Assembly (NCBI GenBank): GCA_026929865.2
Contig: CM049403.1
Location: 9,648,001 to 9,712,000 of the forward strand
Length of the DNA stretch: 64,000 nucleotides
Direction: 5' to 3'
Source: Hyperoplus lanceolatus
Lineage: Eukaryota; Chordata; Actinopteri; Uranoscopiformes; Ammodytidae
Shown: positions 49,201-63,700 of the stretch, in pieces
How the letters are laid out: each line of letters begins with the position of its first letter
Position numbering within the stretch: the first letter of the stretch is position 1
Program-made: the position numbers and the translations under genes
The notes under the pieces: model-generated
Seen by the model: only the letters and a program-made list of their open reading frames with translations
Told to the model about the DNA's origin: nothing
Databases searched by the model: none

Positions 49201-52200
49201 TCAGAAGCAGGTGCAGAGGAGAAGTCCCGTTGTGGCACAGCAGGAGGAGGAAGAGGAGGAGGAGAAGAAAGTGTCAGAAGAAAAAGAAGAGGAAGCAGAC
49301 CCATGCAAAGGTGGCATATTTGGAACACAATTGGAGATGTGCAGCCCCTTAATCTGCTCCGGGCACTGGCGAGTTGTAAGAGGATTTGCGCTCGTATGCG
49401 TGTGTGTGCATGCTGGCTGTCTCCCTCGGCGTGTGTGTGTGTGTGTGAGAGAGTGTTTTGCGTGTGAGCTTGCGTGTGTGTATGTGTGTGTGTGTATGTC
49501 AGAGAGAACAGCGCAGCCTGTGACTTATACTGCAGCAGAAACCACTGAGGGAGGGGGGGTGGGAAATGGAGCAGACCAAACGGAGACAGGAGGGGTGGGG
49601 AGGTACTTGGTGATGCTCTGATTGGCTCGGCCCCCTTCACACGTGTACACACACGCACACACCTCGGACATACACACACACACGCACAACCTCTGCATTC
49701 ACCCTCCCCCCTCCTGCCTGCACATATGTCGCGCCATACAGAGGAGGGAGAGAATATGTTGCCTCCGAACCCCTCACCCCTCACCCCCTTGCTCTCCAAC
49801 AGTAGACTGCTCCCTGTGGCAGCACATTGGTCCGATCGCTCAAAGGAATCTGCCTACATGTGTGAAGAGTGAAAAAAAAAACTAAACACACCGCCAAATC
49901 AATAGTCTCTGCAGTGATGGAAGCTTGTTATTCTGGGTGGATGGGGGCAAAACATTAAATGATTTGAAATAAATCCATAGAACCACTGTCCCAGTGAACA
50001 TTTCATTCATCCAGCCCATTCATTCATACTATCATTTAATTTCATAACACAGCGTACAAAGTGAGAGAGAAGGAAAGAAAGCATGTCACAGTTACCACAT
50101 CTTTCATCACTACCTGATCTGAATGGTTGGGAGAGAGGTGTGTGCCGATGGACTGTGTTTAACGACTGGCATTCACTTAGAGGTGTTGAAAAGCAGAGGC
50201 AAGATGCATTTTCAATGATGTTTGAGGTGTGTTTTTCCATCCTCTTTCATCCATTTCTATTTCTTTTATCTCTCATCTGTTCTCACTCCCATCCCTGTTT
50301 GTCATGTTCTGAACTGAACATAATGCAGAATGGAAGAAACGGTGGCATAAAAACTTTGAATGTTAAATACTGCAGCAGTTTCCTATCAATTTTAGCTCCT
50401 ACCTTTCATTCCAAAGTAGAGTCAAGGCCACAGCATTTACACTGTACAGTTCACGTTTTACTCAGCATCATGCAACATTCTCCTATTATTTTTCCCTTTT
50501 GTTTCCCTAGCTTTTCCTCTTCTTAACTTTTTTCCCCCTTTTTTTATCCAATTCTGAAAGCGCTGAGCTGTCTGCTACCCTTGAGAAAGACACTTAACTG
50601 GTGTAAATACCCCGTCTGAATGAATATGTCATGGGTAGTGTGGTTACGGGGCTGAATTTTGCATGTGCGTGTGCAGCTTCTGTTTTGTGTGTGTGCTAAT
50701 GCAATGCATGCGTGCATACTACCGAGGCACAAGTTATCCCGTGGTATCTGAGCGGTACGCACAGCAACGAGACCACAGGGCACGCAGGAAATGTAAATGT
50801 AATTGGATTGTGACAGGATGCAGTTTGTGAACAGAAACCAGTCCGCCCCGCAGGAGTCGTTTCATACATTAGCACAGTAACTCGCGCTCACAAAAACACC
50901 ATCATAACATACACATAGTACACATAGCCTACCCGTTATTCATTTCCATTTCCAACTCACAGTTGCCAATTTCTCATACTGACGTGAAGCTAAAGTGGTT
51001 ATGTCTTGGGCTTGAATGTGTTTCCTCGTGAAAACGACCTAAGAAGACAGGTCTGACGAGTATAAACCAAGGAGCTATCTGCATGTCAATTCATGTAATA
51101 CTGATTGAAGAAGAAGAGATTATTGAAGCTTTGGAAATGACCAGATGGCATGAGGAATATAGAGTCCATCCACGTTATAATTCCTGGCATGAATTATGAG
51201 CACCACTTCTGGTTCATTCCTTCACTAAACGAGGGTCTGCGAGAGTTAGCAGCATGCTACAGGTGTCTATTCCCTCTTCTAAGCTTTTTGTGGAAATAAA
51301 TTATGTGGGAAACCACCGTCACATCTTAAACAGGTGATACGATGTATACACCACTGCCTTCTTGACTATTAAGGGATGGGAGGACGACCTGAAGGATTGG
51401 CCTCAGATAACAGTAAAAAAAGCAAGTTAGCCCAAAATGTTTCGAAGTGGAGAGATTCAGGTACTTTATTGATTGCTATGCTAGCAATTGGGAAGCAATG
51501 AACTATTTGTAAAGCTCTGAGGCTTATCAGCACTTTCATAGAAATAAGGTTGGTCATGTTTTGTGGAAGTATAGGTGAGGACCTGTTATAAAGACGTGAA
51601 AAGAGCAAAGTGAGGTGTTTTCTGCTTCTTTCAAGGCTTTGGCTCCCACCCCAAATGATCCTGTTTAAGGTGTGACAGGTTGCGTTGACACATCTTTCAC
51701 AGAAAGACAGAAACTGGCAGAACCATGAGGCATGAGTAAAAACAAGCTCAGCTTACCTTCCTGCCACCATGTCTAGCTATGGCTGTAAGGTGGCCTTATC
51801 CCTTTTACAGTCTCTATCCTCAACAACAAAAGTAATTGCCACATCTAAACATGCAGCATACATTTGTGGTAAAACGCCCACAAATTGTCCCTATATCCAA
51901 ATATTCACACAAGCCTCAAGGAACTCCTCTATTGGTTTTGAACTGAAAAGTACATTTTTACATATCTTGCTTAAGGTAGATCCACAGTAAACCATACACA
52001 TGAAACTGGCTAAATGAACTTGAATAATACGAAATTATGAGAGCGAGAGATATTGGGGGTAGGTAAAAACCTGTTGTAAGCATTACCGGCAGTACACGCA
52101 CATGTAGCTACATGTAATTGGCTAAGAAGAAGAAGAAAATACTTGGGCGGGTGGGGAGGTGCTTTGTAGCTGAATTGTGGGCAAGCCCTCACAAGACTGA

Positions 52201-54645
52201 GTAACAAAACCAACAGGATTTAATGGTGATCAAATGGTTTCAATTCTGCTGATTGCTGCTGGTTGTGTCCAGAATGATAATTTCTCAAAACTGGAAAGGC
52301 CAATAAAGGTCATGAATGATTGGATGAGTATGAAATCAGCTCCGACCAGATGGCGTGGCTGTCTCAGTCATTACGACTCCTGACCCAGTGCCAGACTCTG
52401 GGGTACGGAAAACAGACAGTGTACTCTGCCATCCTGGCATATTATAATATCTGCAGAAAGACATGGCTGTGGAAAGAAAGCTGTAATGTCCAAAAATCTA
52501 TCCAAAAATGTCACCTACTTGGCAAACACAGCACAGTCATATCTTACTGTTGTGTATACTATGAGACACGTTACGCACATCCCGAAATTAAGACAAAGTT
52601 GCGCAAGCTGCACCTGGAAAATGTTGACGTCAGCTCATGTTTTCAGTCCATTGTTATAAACATATTAGATACTTTACCAACAGATAGGTGACACAATAAG
52701 GGACAATTAAGATGAAATATTGGGACTCCCCCAAATTTAATGATATTTCAGTCATATTGATTACCTATGGGGTTTTTTTTCAGGGCAATGTGTAGGCTAT
52801 GGACTCTATCTTTATTTTTGTTTTTCCTTTAGTTTCTCCACCTTATCTGAACTTTACAACTCAACAGTTATCAGGCCAAGCCAAACAATAATAACCAGCT
52901 CTCTAACACAAAAACTATTCAGCCGAATACACATTCCCTCCACCGTGGCCGACAGCGAAAATAAGTGGACCGAATATAAAATGTTGAAGTGGGTGTTCCA
53001 GTGAAACTTTTTCAACACACTGTGTGGAGTTGTCCCTCTGGACTTGGCCCCTCACCTCCACGGATAACACCTCCTAACTACAGTATGGCAGAGCAGCTGA
53101 AGCCTTGTGGGAGTCGGCCTCAGAGCTCCACACCTCATTATTACACTCACACTGCATGGAGGAAAAGACTGGGCAATGATGGTGAAAAAAAGATAGAGGG
53201 AAGAATGGACAAACAGAATAAAGTGTATACAAAGAAGAAATGTGTGGGAGGAGGGTGGCTGGAAATAAAAAAAATTGAGTTCATACTGTTTTATGCAACT
53301 TGAGGTTTTATATAAGCAAACACTCTGCTGCTGCTTGTTTGTGTGTGTGATGTGTGGTGAGATGCACTAATTATCCCAGAGGCCTTTGGGCTAGGGGAGT
53401 GTTAATGAGCATTAGAGCCCAGACTGAGAGAAAAAACCCAAGTACTGCCTTTTAATGATATATAAACAGAGGAGCCGGGCCTAGTTCAGATGAAAGCCTG
53501 GTTGGAGGAGGAACACTCCGTTTGGAAAAGGAGCCGAGGGTTAATGACGCTGGGCAAAGGGGAGTTTGGAATCCTCGAGCGTGTGTTTACTGCAGGTCAC
53601 TGGAGTTCCTAACCAGATAGCAACGGTAAATAGGAGGGAAATGAAAATGAAAAAAAGAAGCTCAAGTACTGGCTAATTATTTAAAGCTATGGTGCTTTTT
53701 CTTACATGGACGTCGGTTGCGTTCAAGCCATTGCCAAATGAGTTGACACAAAGTTTCTTAAGCCTATCAGGTCCACAAAACTCTGTCTGTTTTTCGTAGT
53801 ATGGCAGCGTTTCCAACTTGTGTCCCCCCCCCCCCCCCCCCCCCGACACTGGCGCAGCAGCTCAGAAAATTCCTCATGGATGGAGGGCCACAGAAGTTAC
53901 GCACTATAGCTTTAATAAGGCCGCTGATAGGGGGTGCCCTTAGCTCAGTTGGTAGGGCGTCCCCCCCATGGGCCTCAGCCAGCAGTGGACCCGGGTTCGA
54001 TTCCAGCCCGCGGTCGTTCTCTGCATGTCACTCCCCTCTCTGTCCCATTTCAACTCTGTCTCTACACTATCAATAAAGCATAAAAATGCCAAAAAAAATA
54101 AAAAAAATAAGGCAGCTGATTACAATATAATATACTTTAAATGTACATGCCTGCAAGGGCTTCGAGCTAGGGTACACTCTGCTTTTACCATTGTGATTCT
54201 TGGGACAAACTCAACCTTTGCTCCTTGCATCCTACCTGCTCTTGATGTGGTCTTCCAGGTTACCGCGGGGCAGCGTTTCAGTGCAGTGGTCGGTGAAAGG
54301 GCAGCCCACCGTCAGCTTGTCCAGCAGCTTGTGCACTAGCAGGCTGGGCTTGCGGCAGCTCTGCAGCATGAGGGGCGTGCGGCACACGGGGCAGAAGTCG
54401 CTCTCCAGCAGGAAGCTGGTGAGACACTCGGTGCAGTAGGTGTGTCCGCAGGGCGTGTCCAGGGGCCGGATCAGAGCCTGCAGGCAGATGTGACACACCA
54501 GGTCATCGTCCACATCGTCCTTGTAAAGGTACTCGTGGTTCTCCTCCAGCTGGTGACTGTGGCCACACGAGGAGCACAGGTCAGGGGGAGGGGACAGCAG
54601 ACCATAGTCTGCGGGGGAGAGAGGCGGGGCCGACGCTTCAGCCAT
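25381..54645 (-). CDS. lnx1: lnx1, E3 ubiquitin ligase LNX1 (RING plus four PDZ), joined CDS
   Basis: Complete CDS of Ligand of Numb-X 1. This is a cytoplasmic RING E3 scaffold that in mammals binds and ubiquitinates Numb and uses PDZ domains to bind membrane-protein C-termini. Exons in transcript order: 54645-54236, 38101-37860, 35482-35327, 33289-33081, 32996-32574, 30170-30036, 28057-27880, 26678-26435, 25887-25729 and 25516-25381 (763 aa; human 728). RING ligands are C51, C54, C66, H68, C71, C74, C85 and C88, followed by a second Cys/His zinc region (about 97-138). An NPAF motif is at 190-193. The LNX1-specific block [20 protein letters not shown] excludes LNX2. PDZ1 starts near 283, PDZ2 near 408, PDZ3 near 535 and PDZ4 near 670. 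Their ligand loops are [22 protein letters not shown] and LGFSIVGG. All splice phases agree. Confidence 0.96.
25729..25887 (-). CDS. lnx1: lnx1 exon 9, first part of PDZ4
   Basis: Acceptor gctcatgcag, donor ataag|gtatgc. It encodes [40 protein letters not shown] and [12 protein letters not shown]. This is very close to human [20 protein letters not shown]. The tract before the acceptor is a CT microsatellite. Confidence 0.96.
25900..25931. repeat. (GA)n microsatellite serving as polypyrimidine tract of lnx1 exon 9
   Basis: GA repeats on + are CT repeats on -, placed 13-44 bases before the exon 9 acceptor. Confidence 0.85.
26435..26678 (-). CDS. lnx1: lnx1 exon 8, end of PDZ3 and PDZ3-PDZ4 linker
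   Basis: Acceptor acccctgcag, donor cccag|gtgagc. It encodes [40 protein letters not shown] and a Pro/Ser linker ending [11 protein letters not shown]. The WVxWLxLP motif is conserved just before PDZ4 in LNX proteins. The 3' edge is set from reading-frame arithmetic and could be off by one base. Confidence 0.94.
27720..27853. mobile_element. 3' tail of a LINE/SINE-like retroelement with (GATT)n and (GTTT)n
   Basis: The stretch CTTTGAGCTACATGTGACTT and AAAGGTGCTATATAAATACA followed by a tandem tetranucleotide is a common 3' end of fish retroelements. The tetranucleotide tail (27805-27853) ends about 20 bases from the donor of lnx1 exon 7. Confidence 0.6.
27880..28057 (-). CDS. lnx1: lnx1 exon 7, first part of PDZ3
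   Basis: The acceptor is probably ctgtgaag at 28058 after a C/T-rich tract; the donor is aaag|gtaata. It encodes [40 protein letters not shown] and [19 protein letters not shown]. The loop is LGMTVAGG, as in mammalian LNX PDZ3. Confidence 0.94.
29218..29739. mobile_element. TTAA-flanked MITE
   Basis: Starts TTAAAGGTCACATATTATGC and ends GTATAATATGGGAGCTTTAA, an imperfect inverted pair bounded by TTAA. It has no coding capacity. It lies in the lnx1 intron between exons 6 and 7. Confidence 0.75.
30036..30170 (-). CDS. lnx1: lnx1 exon 6, end of PDZ2 and linker
   Basis: Acceptor cgttccccag, donor ctactg|gtgaga; 45 codons. It encodes [40 protein letters not shown] and EQTLL. It matches human ASERRVHLVVSRQ and SPDIFQEAGW. 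The linker contains a PPPY motif, a class I WW-domain ligand. Confidence 0.94.
30272..30832. mobile_element. TTAA-flanked foldback MITE, copy 2, interrupted
   Basis: Shares GAGTCAGCAATCCTGGAGAA, GTGAATATCTCCTCA, GAGCCTAGGCTGT and the ending GATTTTGACATTGCTCATTCC with the copies at 557 and 41143. A 225-bp element (30526-30750) is inserted in its second half, close to lnx1 exon 6. Confidence 0.7.
30526..30750. mobile_element. short hAT-like element nested in MITE copy 2
   Basis: Starts TAGTCTGGC and ends GCGAGACTA, with flanking 9-bp repeats GCGCAAACA at 30517-30525 and 30751-30759. It resembles the TIR class of the elements at 31663 and 42414 (TAG[T/C]CTGG). No coding sequence. Confidence 0.78.
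31663..32241. mobile_element. hAT-like element nested in MITE copy A, with captured exon-like segment
   Basis: Starts TGGCCTGGCATTCCCAGACC and ends GGTCTGGATTTCCAGGCTA. It is flanked by identical 9-bp repeats GATTAAGCC at 31654-31662 and 32242-32250. The paralogous MITE at 53681 has a single CTTAAGCC here, so it is an empty-site comparison. It contains the short ORF at 31903-31989. Confidence 0.85.
31903..31989 (+). pseudogene. short ORF with splice-donor-like end inside the 31663-32241 element
   Basis: The frame encodes [20 protein letters not shown] and EDGTQIFH, then TAG. The sequence GCAA|GTAAGT follows at once. The element at 42414-42959 has the same segment on the other strand, with [12 protein letters not shown] before a stop, so the segment belongs to the element family. 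It looks like the 5' exon of a captured gene. A RecQ-type helicase start is one guess, from the LNDLxLxFSLK run in the second copy. The identity is not established. Confidence 0.45.
32574..32996 (-). CDS. lnx1: lnx1 exon 5, end of PDZ1, His-rich linker, most of PDZ2
   Basis: Acceptor gccctctcag, donor atccag|gtaagt; 141 whole codons. It completes PDZ1 ([20 protein letters not shown]), then has a linker with 11 His in about 30 residues (positions 374-403, including [11 protein letters not shown]). PDZ2 follows with loop LGIKLV and [20 protein letters not shown]. The human linker at this place is not His-rich. Confidence 0.96.
33081..33289 (-). CDS. lnx1: lnx1 exon 4, first part of PDZ1
   Basis: Acceptor ctccttcag, donor ctgaag|gtatca. 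It encodes [20 protein letters not shown] and a run ending [16 protein letters not shown]. The carboxylate-binding loop is LAISVVGG. Confidence 0.96.
33290..35326 (-). other. lnx1 intron between exons 3 and 4
   Basis: About 2 kb with CT-rich runs near 34117-34140 and 34979-35007. No exon, RNA gene or transposon boundary recognised. Confidence 0.65.
35327..35482 (-). CDS. lnx1: lnx1 exon 3, basic LNX1-specific linker
   Basis: Acceptor tctttgcag, donor ggaag|gtatga. It encodes [40 protein letters not shown] and [12 protein letters not shown]. This block is present in LNX1 but not in LNX2 and identifies the paralogue. Confidence 0.94.
35483..37859 (-). other. lnx1 intron between exons 2 and 3
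   Basis: Contains a GC-rich patch with a TATAAAG-like site on + (36695-36702) and the hAT-like MITE (37358-37817). Otherwise no feature recognised. Confidence 0.6.
37358..37817. mobile_element. hAT-like MITE next to lnx1 exon 2
   Basis: Starts TAGGCATGGTACGATAACC and ends CAGGCACATGCCTA. The subterminal sequence has GGTATACCATGGTATG and the matching CGGTATGATAACC on the other strand. The flanks ACACATAC and ACACACAT are similar but not an exact duplication. It ends 43 bases from the exon 2 boundary at 37860. Confidence 0.62.
37860..38101 (-). CDS. lnx1: lnx1 exon 2, end of zinc finger and Numb-binding region
   Basis: Acceptor gtgcgtgcag, donor aagt|gtgagt. It encodes [20 protein letters not shown], an acidic/Ser linker, [20 protein letters not shown] and [14 protein letters not shown]. 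In human LNX1 the equivalent motif is NPAY, which binds the Numb PTB domain; here it is NPAF. Both first exons splice into this one in the same phase. Confidence 0.95.
40541..40614. repeat. (AC)n microsatellite
   Basis: About 37 AC units preceded by an ACGC-rich variant. Confidence 0.96.
41143..41460. mobile_element. TTAA-flanked foldback MITE, copy 3
   Basis: Bounded by TTAA on both sides. Begins AGGTGCAGTCAGTGATTCTG and ends AGTGATTTTGACAACAGAGT with TTTCCACC. It is uninterrupted and therefore the best reference for copies 1 and 2. Confidence 0.78.
42414..42959. mobile_element. hAT-like element, reverse-orientation relative of 31663-32241
   Basis: Starts TAGCCTGGAAATCCAGACCC and ends AGTCTGGATTTCCAGGGTA, inverted ends of about 19 bp. 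The middle (42700-42795, - strand) matches the ATG-containing segment of the 31663 element, including GATAGTAAACAACAAAGATG and GGCTGCGGATACGTTG. I could not read a convincing target duplication. Confidence 0.7.
44211..44265. repeat. (GT)n microsatellite
   Basis: About 27 GT units. Confidence 0.96.
48704..48795 (-). CDS. lnx1: lnx1 alternative first coding exon (p70-type, RING-less isoform)
   Basis: ATG at 48795-48793 in a good context (gaccATGa). It encodes [20 protein letters not shown] and then [10 protein letters not shown] plus two bases. The donor is gagct|gtgagt. Joined to the exon at 38101 it restores Leu and continues CKGASHYGL. The peptide closely matches the N-terminus I recall for the mammalian LNX1 short isoform. 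That isoform lacks the RING and is reported as brain-enriched. The first 15 residues look like a signal peptide or membrane anchor. Confidence 0.85.
48796..49700 (-). promoter_or_regulatory. lnx1: putative promoter and 5' UTR region of the short lnx1 isoform
   Basis: The stretch directly upstream (on -) of the alternative first exon. It is strongly strand-asymmetric: pyrimidine-rich on + from about 48800 to 49030, then purine-rich (GGAGGAGGAAGAGGA) from about 49150 to 49300. No clear TATA box was found. The promoter role is inferred only from position. Confidence 0.35.
49700..53680 (-). other. lnx1 intron upstream of the p70 exon
   Basis: AT-rich intron sequence without a recognised exon, transposon or RNA gene. 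The 123-residue open frame at 52320-52691 (+) shows no family signature. Confidence 0.6.
53681..53915. mobile_element. TTAA-type MITE, copy B (uninterrupted)
   Basis: Bounded by TTAA. Starts TTAAAGCTATGGTGC and ends GTTACGCACTATAGCTTTAA. It contains CAAGCCATTGCCAAATGAGT and CTTAAGCCTATCAGG, the intact form of the site occupied in copy A. A run of about 20 C lies near 53825-53844. Confidence 0.82.
53933..54110 (+). mobile_element. tRNA-derived SINE, copy 1
   Basis: A box region CTTAGCTCAGTTGGTAGGGC, B box GGGTTCGATTCC (53993-54004). The body has CGGTCGTTCTCTGCATGTC and the 3' end AATAAAGCATAAAAATGCC followed by an A-rich tail. It is a repeat: the D/anticodon part is not a foldable tRNA and the same body occurs at 60531. 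It lies 126 bases from lnx1 RING exon coding sequence. Confidence 0.82.
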
Positions 54646-54750
54646 TTCAGTGGTAACTTAGGACTATACACTCTCCTCCAGAACACTCATTTAGTGGAGG
54701 GCATGATTCCGGATGTTTGGTCCAGTGAGGAGGTCAGTAGCAGGAGTCAT
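54236..54750 (-). CDS. lnx1: lnx1 RING exon with start codon (p80-type isoform)
   Basis: ATG is at 54645-54643. The exon probably begins at 54750 after the acceptor ttccccacag, leaving about 105 bases of 5' UTR. It encodes the N-terminus, a CxxC pair (C24, C27), the RING ([20 protein letters not shown], then YCTECL and FCPVC) and most of the following zinc finger, ending LEDHIKS plus two bases of Arg. The donor is agcag|gtagga. The RING is a full C3HC4 set. Confidence 0.95.
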
Positions 54751-59362
<4,612 letters not shown>

Positions 59363-59720
59363 ATGACTTCATGGGCGTCGTTCACTTTCAGCAGTGCAGT
59401 CCACCTGGACAGGTAAACCCTTGCGGAGGCTGTAACATTAAACCATTCAGAGAGAGGGGGGGCAAAGGAGAGTTAAATGACTCAGTAAAGAGGACTTTGT
59501 CCCTGTCACCGGGTCTGCCGATTGGCTGCAGCTCTTCAGGTGGGGAAATTGTATCCGACCACCTGTCTCGAGGGAATTCTGCAACCCAAAGCGGGGAAAG
59601 GCAACTCCTCCTGTCTGAGCTCAGGACCTGCTCACCTCCAACAGGCCAAGGTGATCAGGAAGTGGCAGAGCTGCAGGGGGTGGGGCCAAAGGAAAAGGTA
59701 AACAAGTGAACTGCTCAAAC
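59363..59720 (-). other. possible untranslated first exon of lnx1
   Basis: On the - strand a consensus donor (gtcat|GTAAGTAC) ends a possible exon at 59363. The next downstream acceptor is that of the RING exon at 54751. No coding similarity is seen, and the upstream boundary (about 59720) is a guess. It would serve as a 5' UTR exon for the p80 form. It could equally be a chance donor. Confidence 0.3.
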
Positions 59721-59906
59721 CTGCTCTAGGAGTTCAGGAGAGGCTGGAATTTATCACAAAGGCGGAGTGGAAACTAAAGAATGGGGTTTTTGAAAAGCAG
59801 CGTCAGTGCCACGAACAAAAGAAAAAAAAATCTTTCTTAAGACATTAAAAATCTTGAAAAAAAATCCAACATCTTTTAAGACATAATTAAACATGATTCC
59901 CTGCAG

Positions 59907-59908
<2 letters not shown>

Positions 59909-59973
<65 letters not shown>

Positions 59974-59990
59974 TGTGTGTGTGTGTGTGT
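59909..59990. repeat. (GT)n microsatellite with one interruption
   Basis: GT repeat broken once by GGTG near 59966. Confidence 0.96.
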
Positions 59991-60530
59991 AAACAGTAGG
60001 ACACTTCAAACAGGAAGCCCTTAATCTGATGAACATGCATCAGGCTTAGATAATTCTACCATGTACTGTAATACCCGTTGCTTGTACAGGGCTCTTCTTG
60101 TTTTGTCGTGGTTGTGCCTTCCGAGGCCAATAGCTGGTTCTGTAAAGCTGTGCGTGCGACTCTGGCTTTGGACATAAACAGTTGTTATCCCTGTTTTTTA
60201 AGATGTGGTTTCCCACTCACTATGCCTGCCTCACCGTGCTCTTTAAAGCCAGAGACAGTGAGCCACAGGTGCTCCAGACAAACACAAAATGACGGTTCTC
60301 CATGACTCACTCTGTGACGCAAGCAGGACTGAATCATTAGTTATCCAATAAGTGGAGAACATTCTCAAAGCACTTACAGTTTGAGCGAAATTCATATGAT
60401 TATAAGCTAAGAGGAACACTACATGTCTTGCCTTTTTGGTCATCTGCTGTAATAGCGCCTGGGCAGAATATACACACTGTGTATGCGTTACTTATACTTA
60501 AGCCGATGGTTGCATGAGGGTTACCACTGA

Positions 60531-60700
60531 GGGTTACCACTCAGTTGGTAGGGCGTCCCCCCCCCGGGCCGGGCCCAGCAGCAGACCCGGGATCGATTCC
60601 CGCCCCCGGTCGTTCTCTGCATGTCTGCCCCATTTCACCTCTGTCTCTCTGCGCTTTTAATAAAGCATAAAAATGCCCAAAAAATATCTTAAAAAAACAA
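60531..60700 (+). mobile_element. tRNA-derived SINE, copy 2
   Basis: Same family as 53933: CTCAGTTGGTAGGGCGTCCC, a B-box-like GGGATCGATTCC, CGGTCGTTCTCTGCATGTC and TAATAAAGCATAAAAATGCC with an A-rich tail. The B box carries a change (GATC for GTTC). Confidence 0.8.
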
Positions 60701-63700
60701 ATTGACATTCAATCCTCATTTAATATCCAGGAAAAAAGAGACCTGTACAATATATGTTCATTGCATGTAAGTGGTTTATAAGCTAATGTTGGCATTATAT
60801 CTCACTAAATTAAGACGTTGAACATGGTAAACATTAGTTATACCTATACAATAATGTTAGCATTAGCATTTAACTATAAGCACCGCTGCAGAGACACCAT
60901 CATGGGGATTTTTAGGTGAGCAAAATGAACAGCACGTGTCAAGCAACACGACTGTTTTAATTAATCTTTGTTTTGTTTTTGTTTAGTCTCCTGGTAATCA
61001 TCACTCCTTACACAAGCAGTCTTACAGTGCTGTTGGGTTTAGTGCATTTTTTATTTCTAGATTTCTAGGTAAATTGGATTTCAGTTTCAGTTCACGTCCT
61101 CCCCCGCAACAAGTGTTTTGTTTCCAAACAGAGAAAGTATTTGTGGTGTTTCTTCGCACACTGGCTGAACAATCAGGCTGAGTCAGTGTGTAGTCTCTCC
61201 ACTGGAGGAGCGAGGGACTGATGATCAACAAACAGTGGAGCGGTTCCCGGTGACCTTTACAGCTGTCATATCACTGCCACATCCCTTTCCACTTCTTCTT
61301 CCATTCTCCTCTCTCCTTGACTCCTATGAACAGCATTCTACAGCAAGGATGTGCTTGCTTTAACCAGTAGGAATTGCCTGTGAAATAGTTCTCCTGCTGA
61401 ATTACATGGTTGTGTTTTGCTGCAGTGATTCAAAGATTTCTGAGTTCCTTGCACTTCTTTCAAGTTCTCTCTCTCTCTTTGAAACGCTGAGTTGAACCTG
61501 CATCCTGTTTCATTTTCTGCTGAGTCTTCCAGCTCCCCTGCTGCCGGCGTTTATCTAAACACTGAGGTGCAGGTGAAACCAATCTCCTCCCGGACACTTT
61601 CTCTTTTGCTTCTCTTCCTCTCACAAATATACTCTTCCTGCTCCCTCTGTATGTCCTCCTAGCTTAGCTGTGCTTCTGACACACTTTCCTTCCAAGTCCG
61701 CTGGCAATAATTTGAATTATATGGCAGATGAGAAGGTGAAAAGTTGGCTGATACAAAGGCATGTTCCCCTTTTCAACTAACTTTTTGAGGGAGAGAGAGA
61801 GTTTCTTTTCCTATCCGTCCTCATGTGGCGATGAAAGGTCGGCTGTCTCTCCTGCTTCCACACAGCATCCATATTTCATGGCACCAATGCAAATGCTCCT
61901 CACAATGTGAATATAGAAGGGAGGGCCGTCAAATAGTCAGACAGAGGAGCCGATTACACCGTCACCACGGAGATGGCCTCCTTACCCGACCCTTCTGATG
62001 TGATCACTGAGCGCAGACTGTGTGTGGGTGCAGGTGTGAGCCCGTGGAGATGCATGTGCCTGGGTGTTTTTGCGATCATGTGTTTGGCGCTCAATCCAAG
62101 AGTAAGGCAGTTTGTCGAACGCAGAAGGAATACATACTCGGTCTCATAAGGTTTTCTCTTTCGTTTGTTTTAAAAGGAGTGATACATTAGCCTCAAACAA
62201 CCCCCAGCAACGGTTGAGATACAGCGGGATACCTTCAGATCTCCCTGCACTCAATAATCCTATTGAACTAAAAGTACATAGTATAAAGTATAAGAGCAGC
62301 TACTAAATATTTATACTTATTGTATTGTTGGTAATGATTCTGCACTGCAGATATGTTGCAAGTGTGCAAAATTAATTCTAATTCAATCTCAATTTACAAC
62401 CACACTAAAAAATACTGTAAGGATGTAGTGCAGAATTAAAGGGAAATTTCATTTGGGTAACTCATTATTGTGACTATGGTCATGATAGCAATTGATTCGC
62501 CGTATTGGTTGTTGGGATTTAAGAAAGACCTTAAGAAAGAAAGTGGCAAGAACGAGAATGATTAAAGCAAGGAACGTGACTTGAAAATGTATATCATGCT
62601 AGAAAACACATCTTTGACTTTGAGTAAAGCAGAGCGAAATTTCCCCTGGAATACCTTGTAGCTATTAAGCACTTTGAGTGGCCTTGTGTGTCTGAATTGT
62701 GCTATATAAATAAACTTGCCTTGCCTTGCCTTGCCTATTACAGGAAACTGAACAGTGTAGCAGCCACTCCCTGCAGGCGGACCTACCTGCCGTAATCATG
62801 ACGGATACCAAATTTCCCCTTCGCTGTAATTGATTAGACCAGACTAATACAATGGCACTGACCGCAGCACAGGTAAAACGTAATTGATTCATTATGATCA
62901 TCTTGTTTTGTTCAGACTACCATTATCTATATGACAAGACATGGCTATTTTTAGACTGAGTTTGTTGGGGAGGCTTACCCCAACGGGGTTGGTAGAGTGG
63001 GCAAACAAGGTTAATGCTTCTAGACTTGGTCCCTGTGTAATTGTTCAACATCCTAAATGAAAAACATTTCAGCCTCTTTGCACTGCAGGCGGGTGATCCA
63101 TGGCTGAAGAAAGAAACACTCCTCTTTCCAGCAAACACGCTGTGCCATCTATCTGCTGGTTTACCGTCTGAAAATTTCTCATCCCTTTTTCATCTTCTTT
63201 CTATTATACCTCCTGCTCTCCTCGTTTGATTCAATCTTGAAGGAAAAAGATGCGGTTGACCATAGCAGTTTATTTCTCATGAATACATTCCCTGAGTCAA
63301 ACACTTTCAATTTCTCCTGGTATTCATCAGCCAACTAATTCAGGTTGGCATCTGAAATACTCAAGTGCTCCTGTCACATATTGTTTACTTTGCTCTTTCA
63401 CTCAACACAGTAACAGAACGTGCCTTTCCATCACTCCTATAGCCAAACATATAAACATATGCTTTCACAAAACACGAACAGAAAAACGTCACCCGTCAGA
63501 CAGGAGCTTAACCATTTGTGTCTGCCTTGACACCCTTTGTGCACCGCCGCCTATTGCCAAACCCCACCTTCCTATAACACGCTTCAGTCTGGATCCAAAC
63601 ACACACCAACACAAGACACAGTGAGTTTTGGAGCAGTTCCCTTTTATCACTGCTGGTCTCATTTGTACAGAAAAAGTAAGGCGCTGTGATAAAGTAGGGC

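Noticed and set aside
49128..49799. 223-residue open frame on -
   Set aside because: Driven by CT/CA-rich simple sequence (His-Thr and Pro/Ser runs) upstream of the p70 exon. No family signature.
52320..52691. 123-residue open frame on +
   Set aside because: No recognisable domain, no splice context and no codon pattern distinguishing it from intron. It is probably chance.
53940..54012. Possible tRNA gene
   Set aside because: A- and B-box sequences are present, but the middle is C-rich and unfoldable, and the same body recurs at 60531. It is a SINE.
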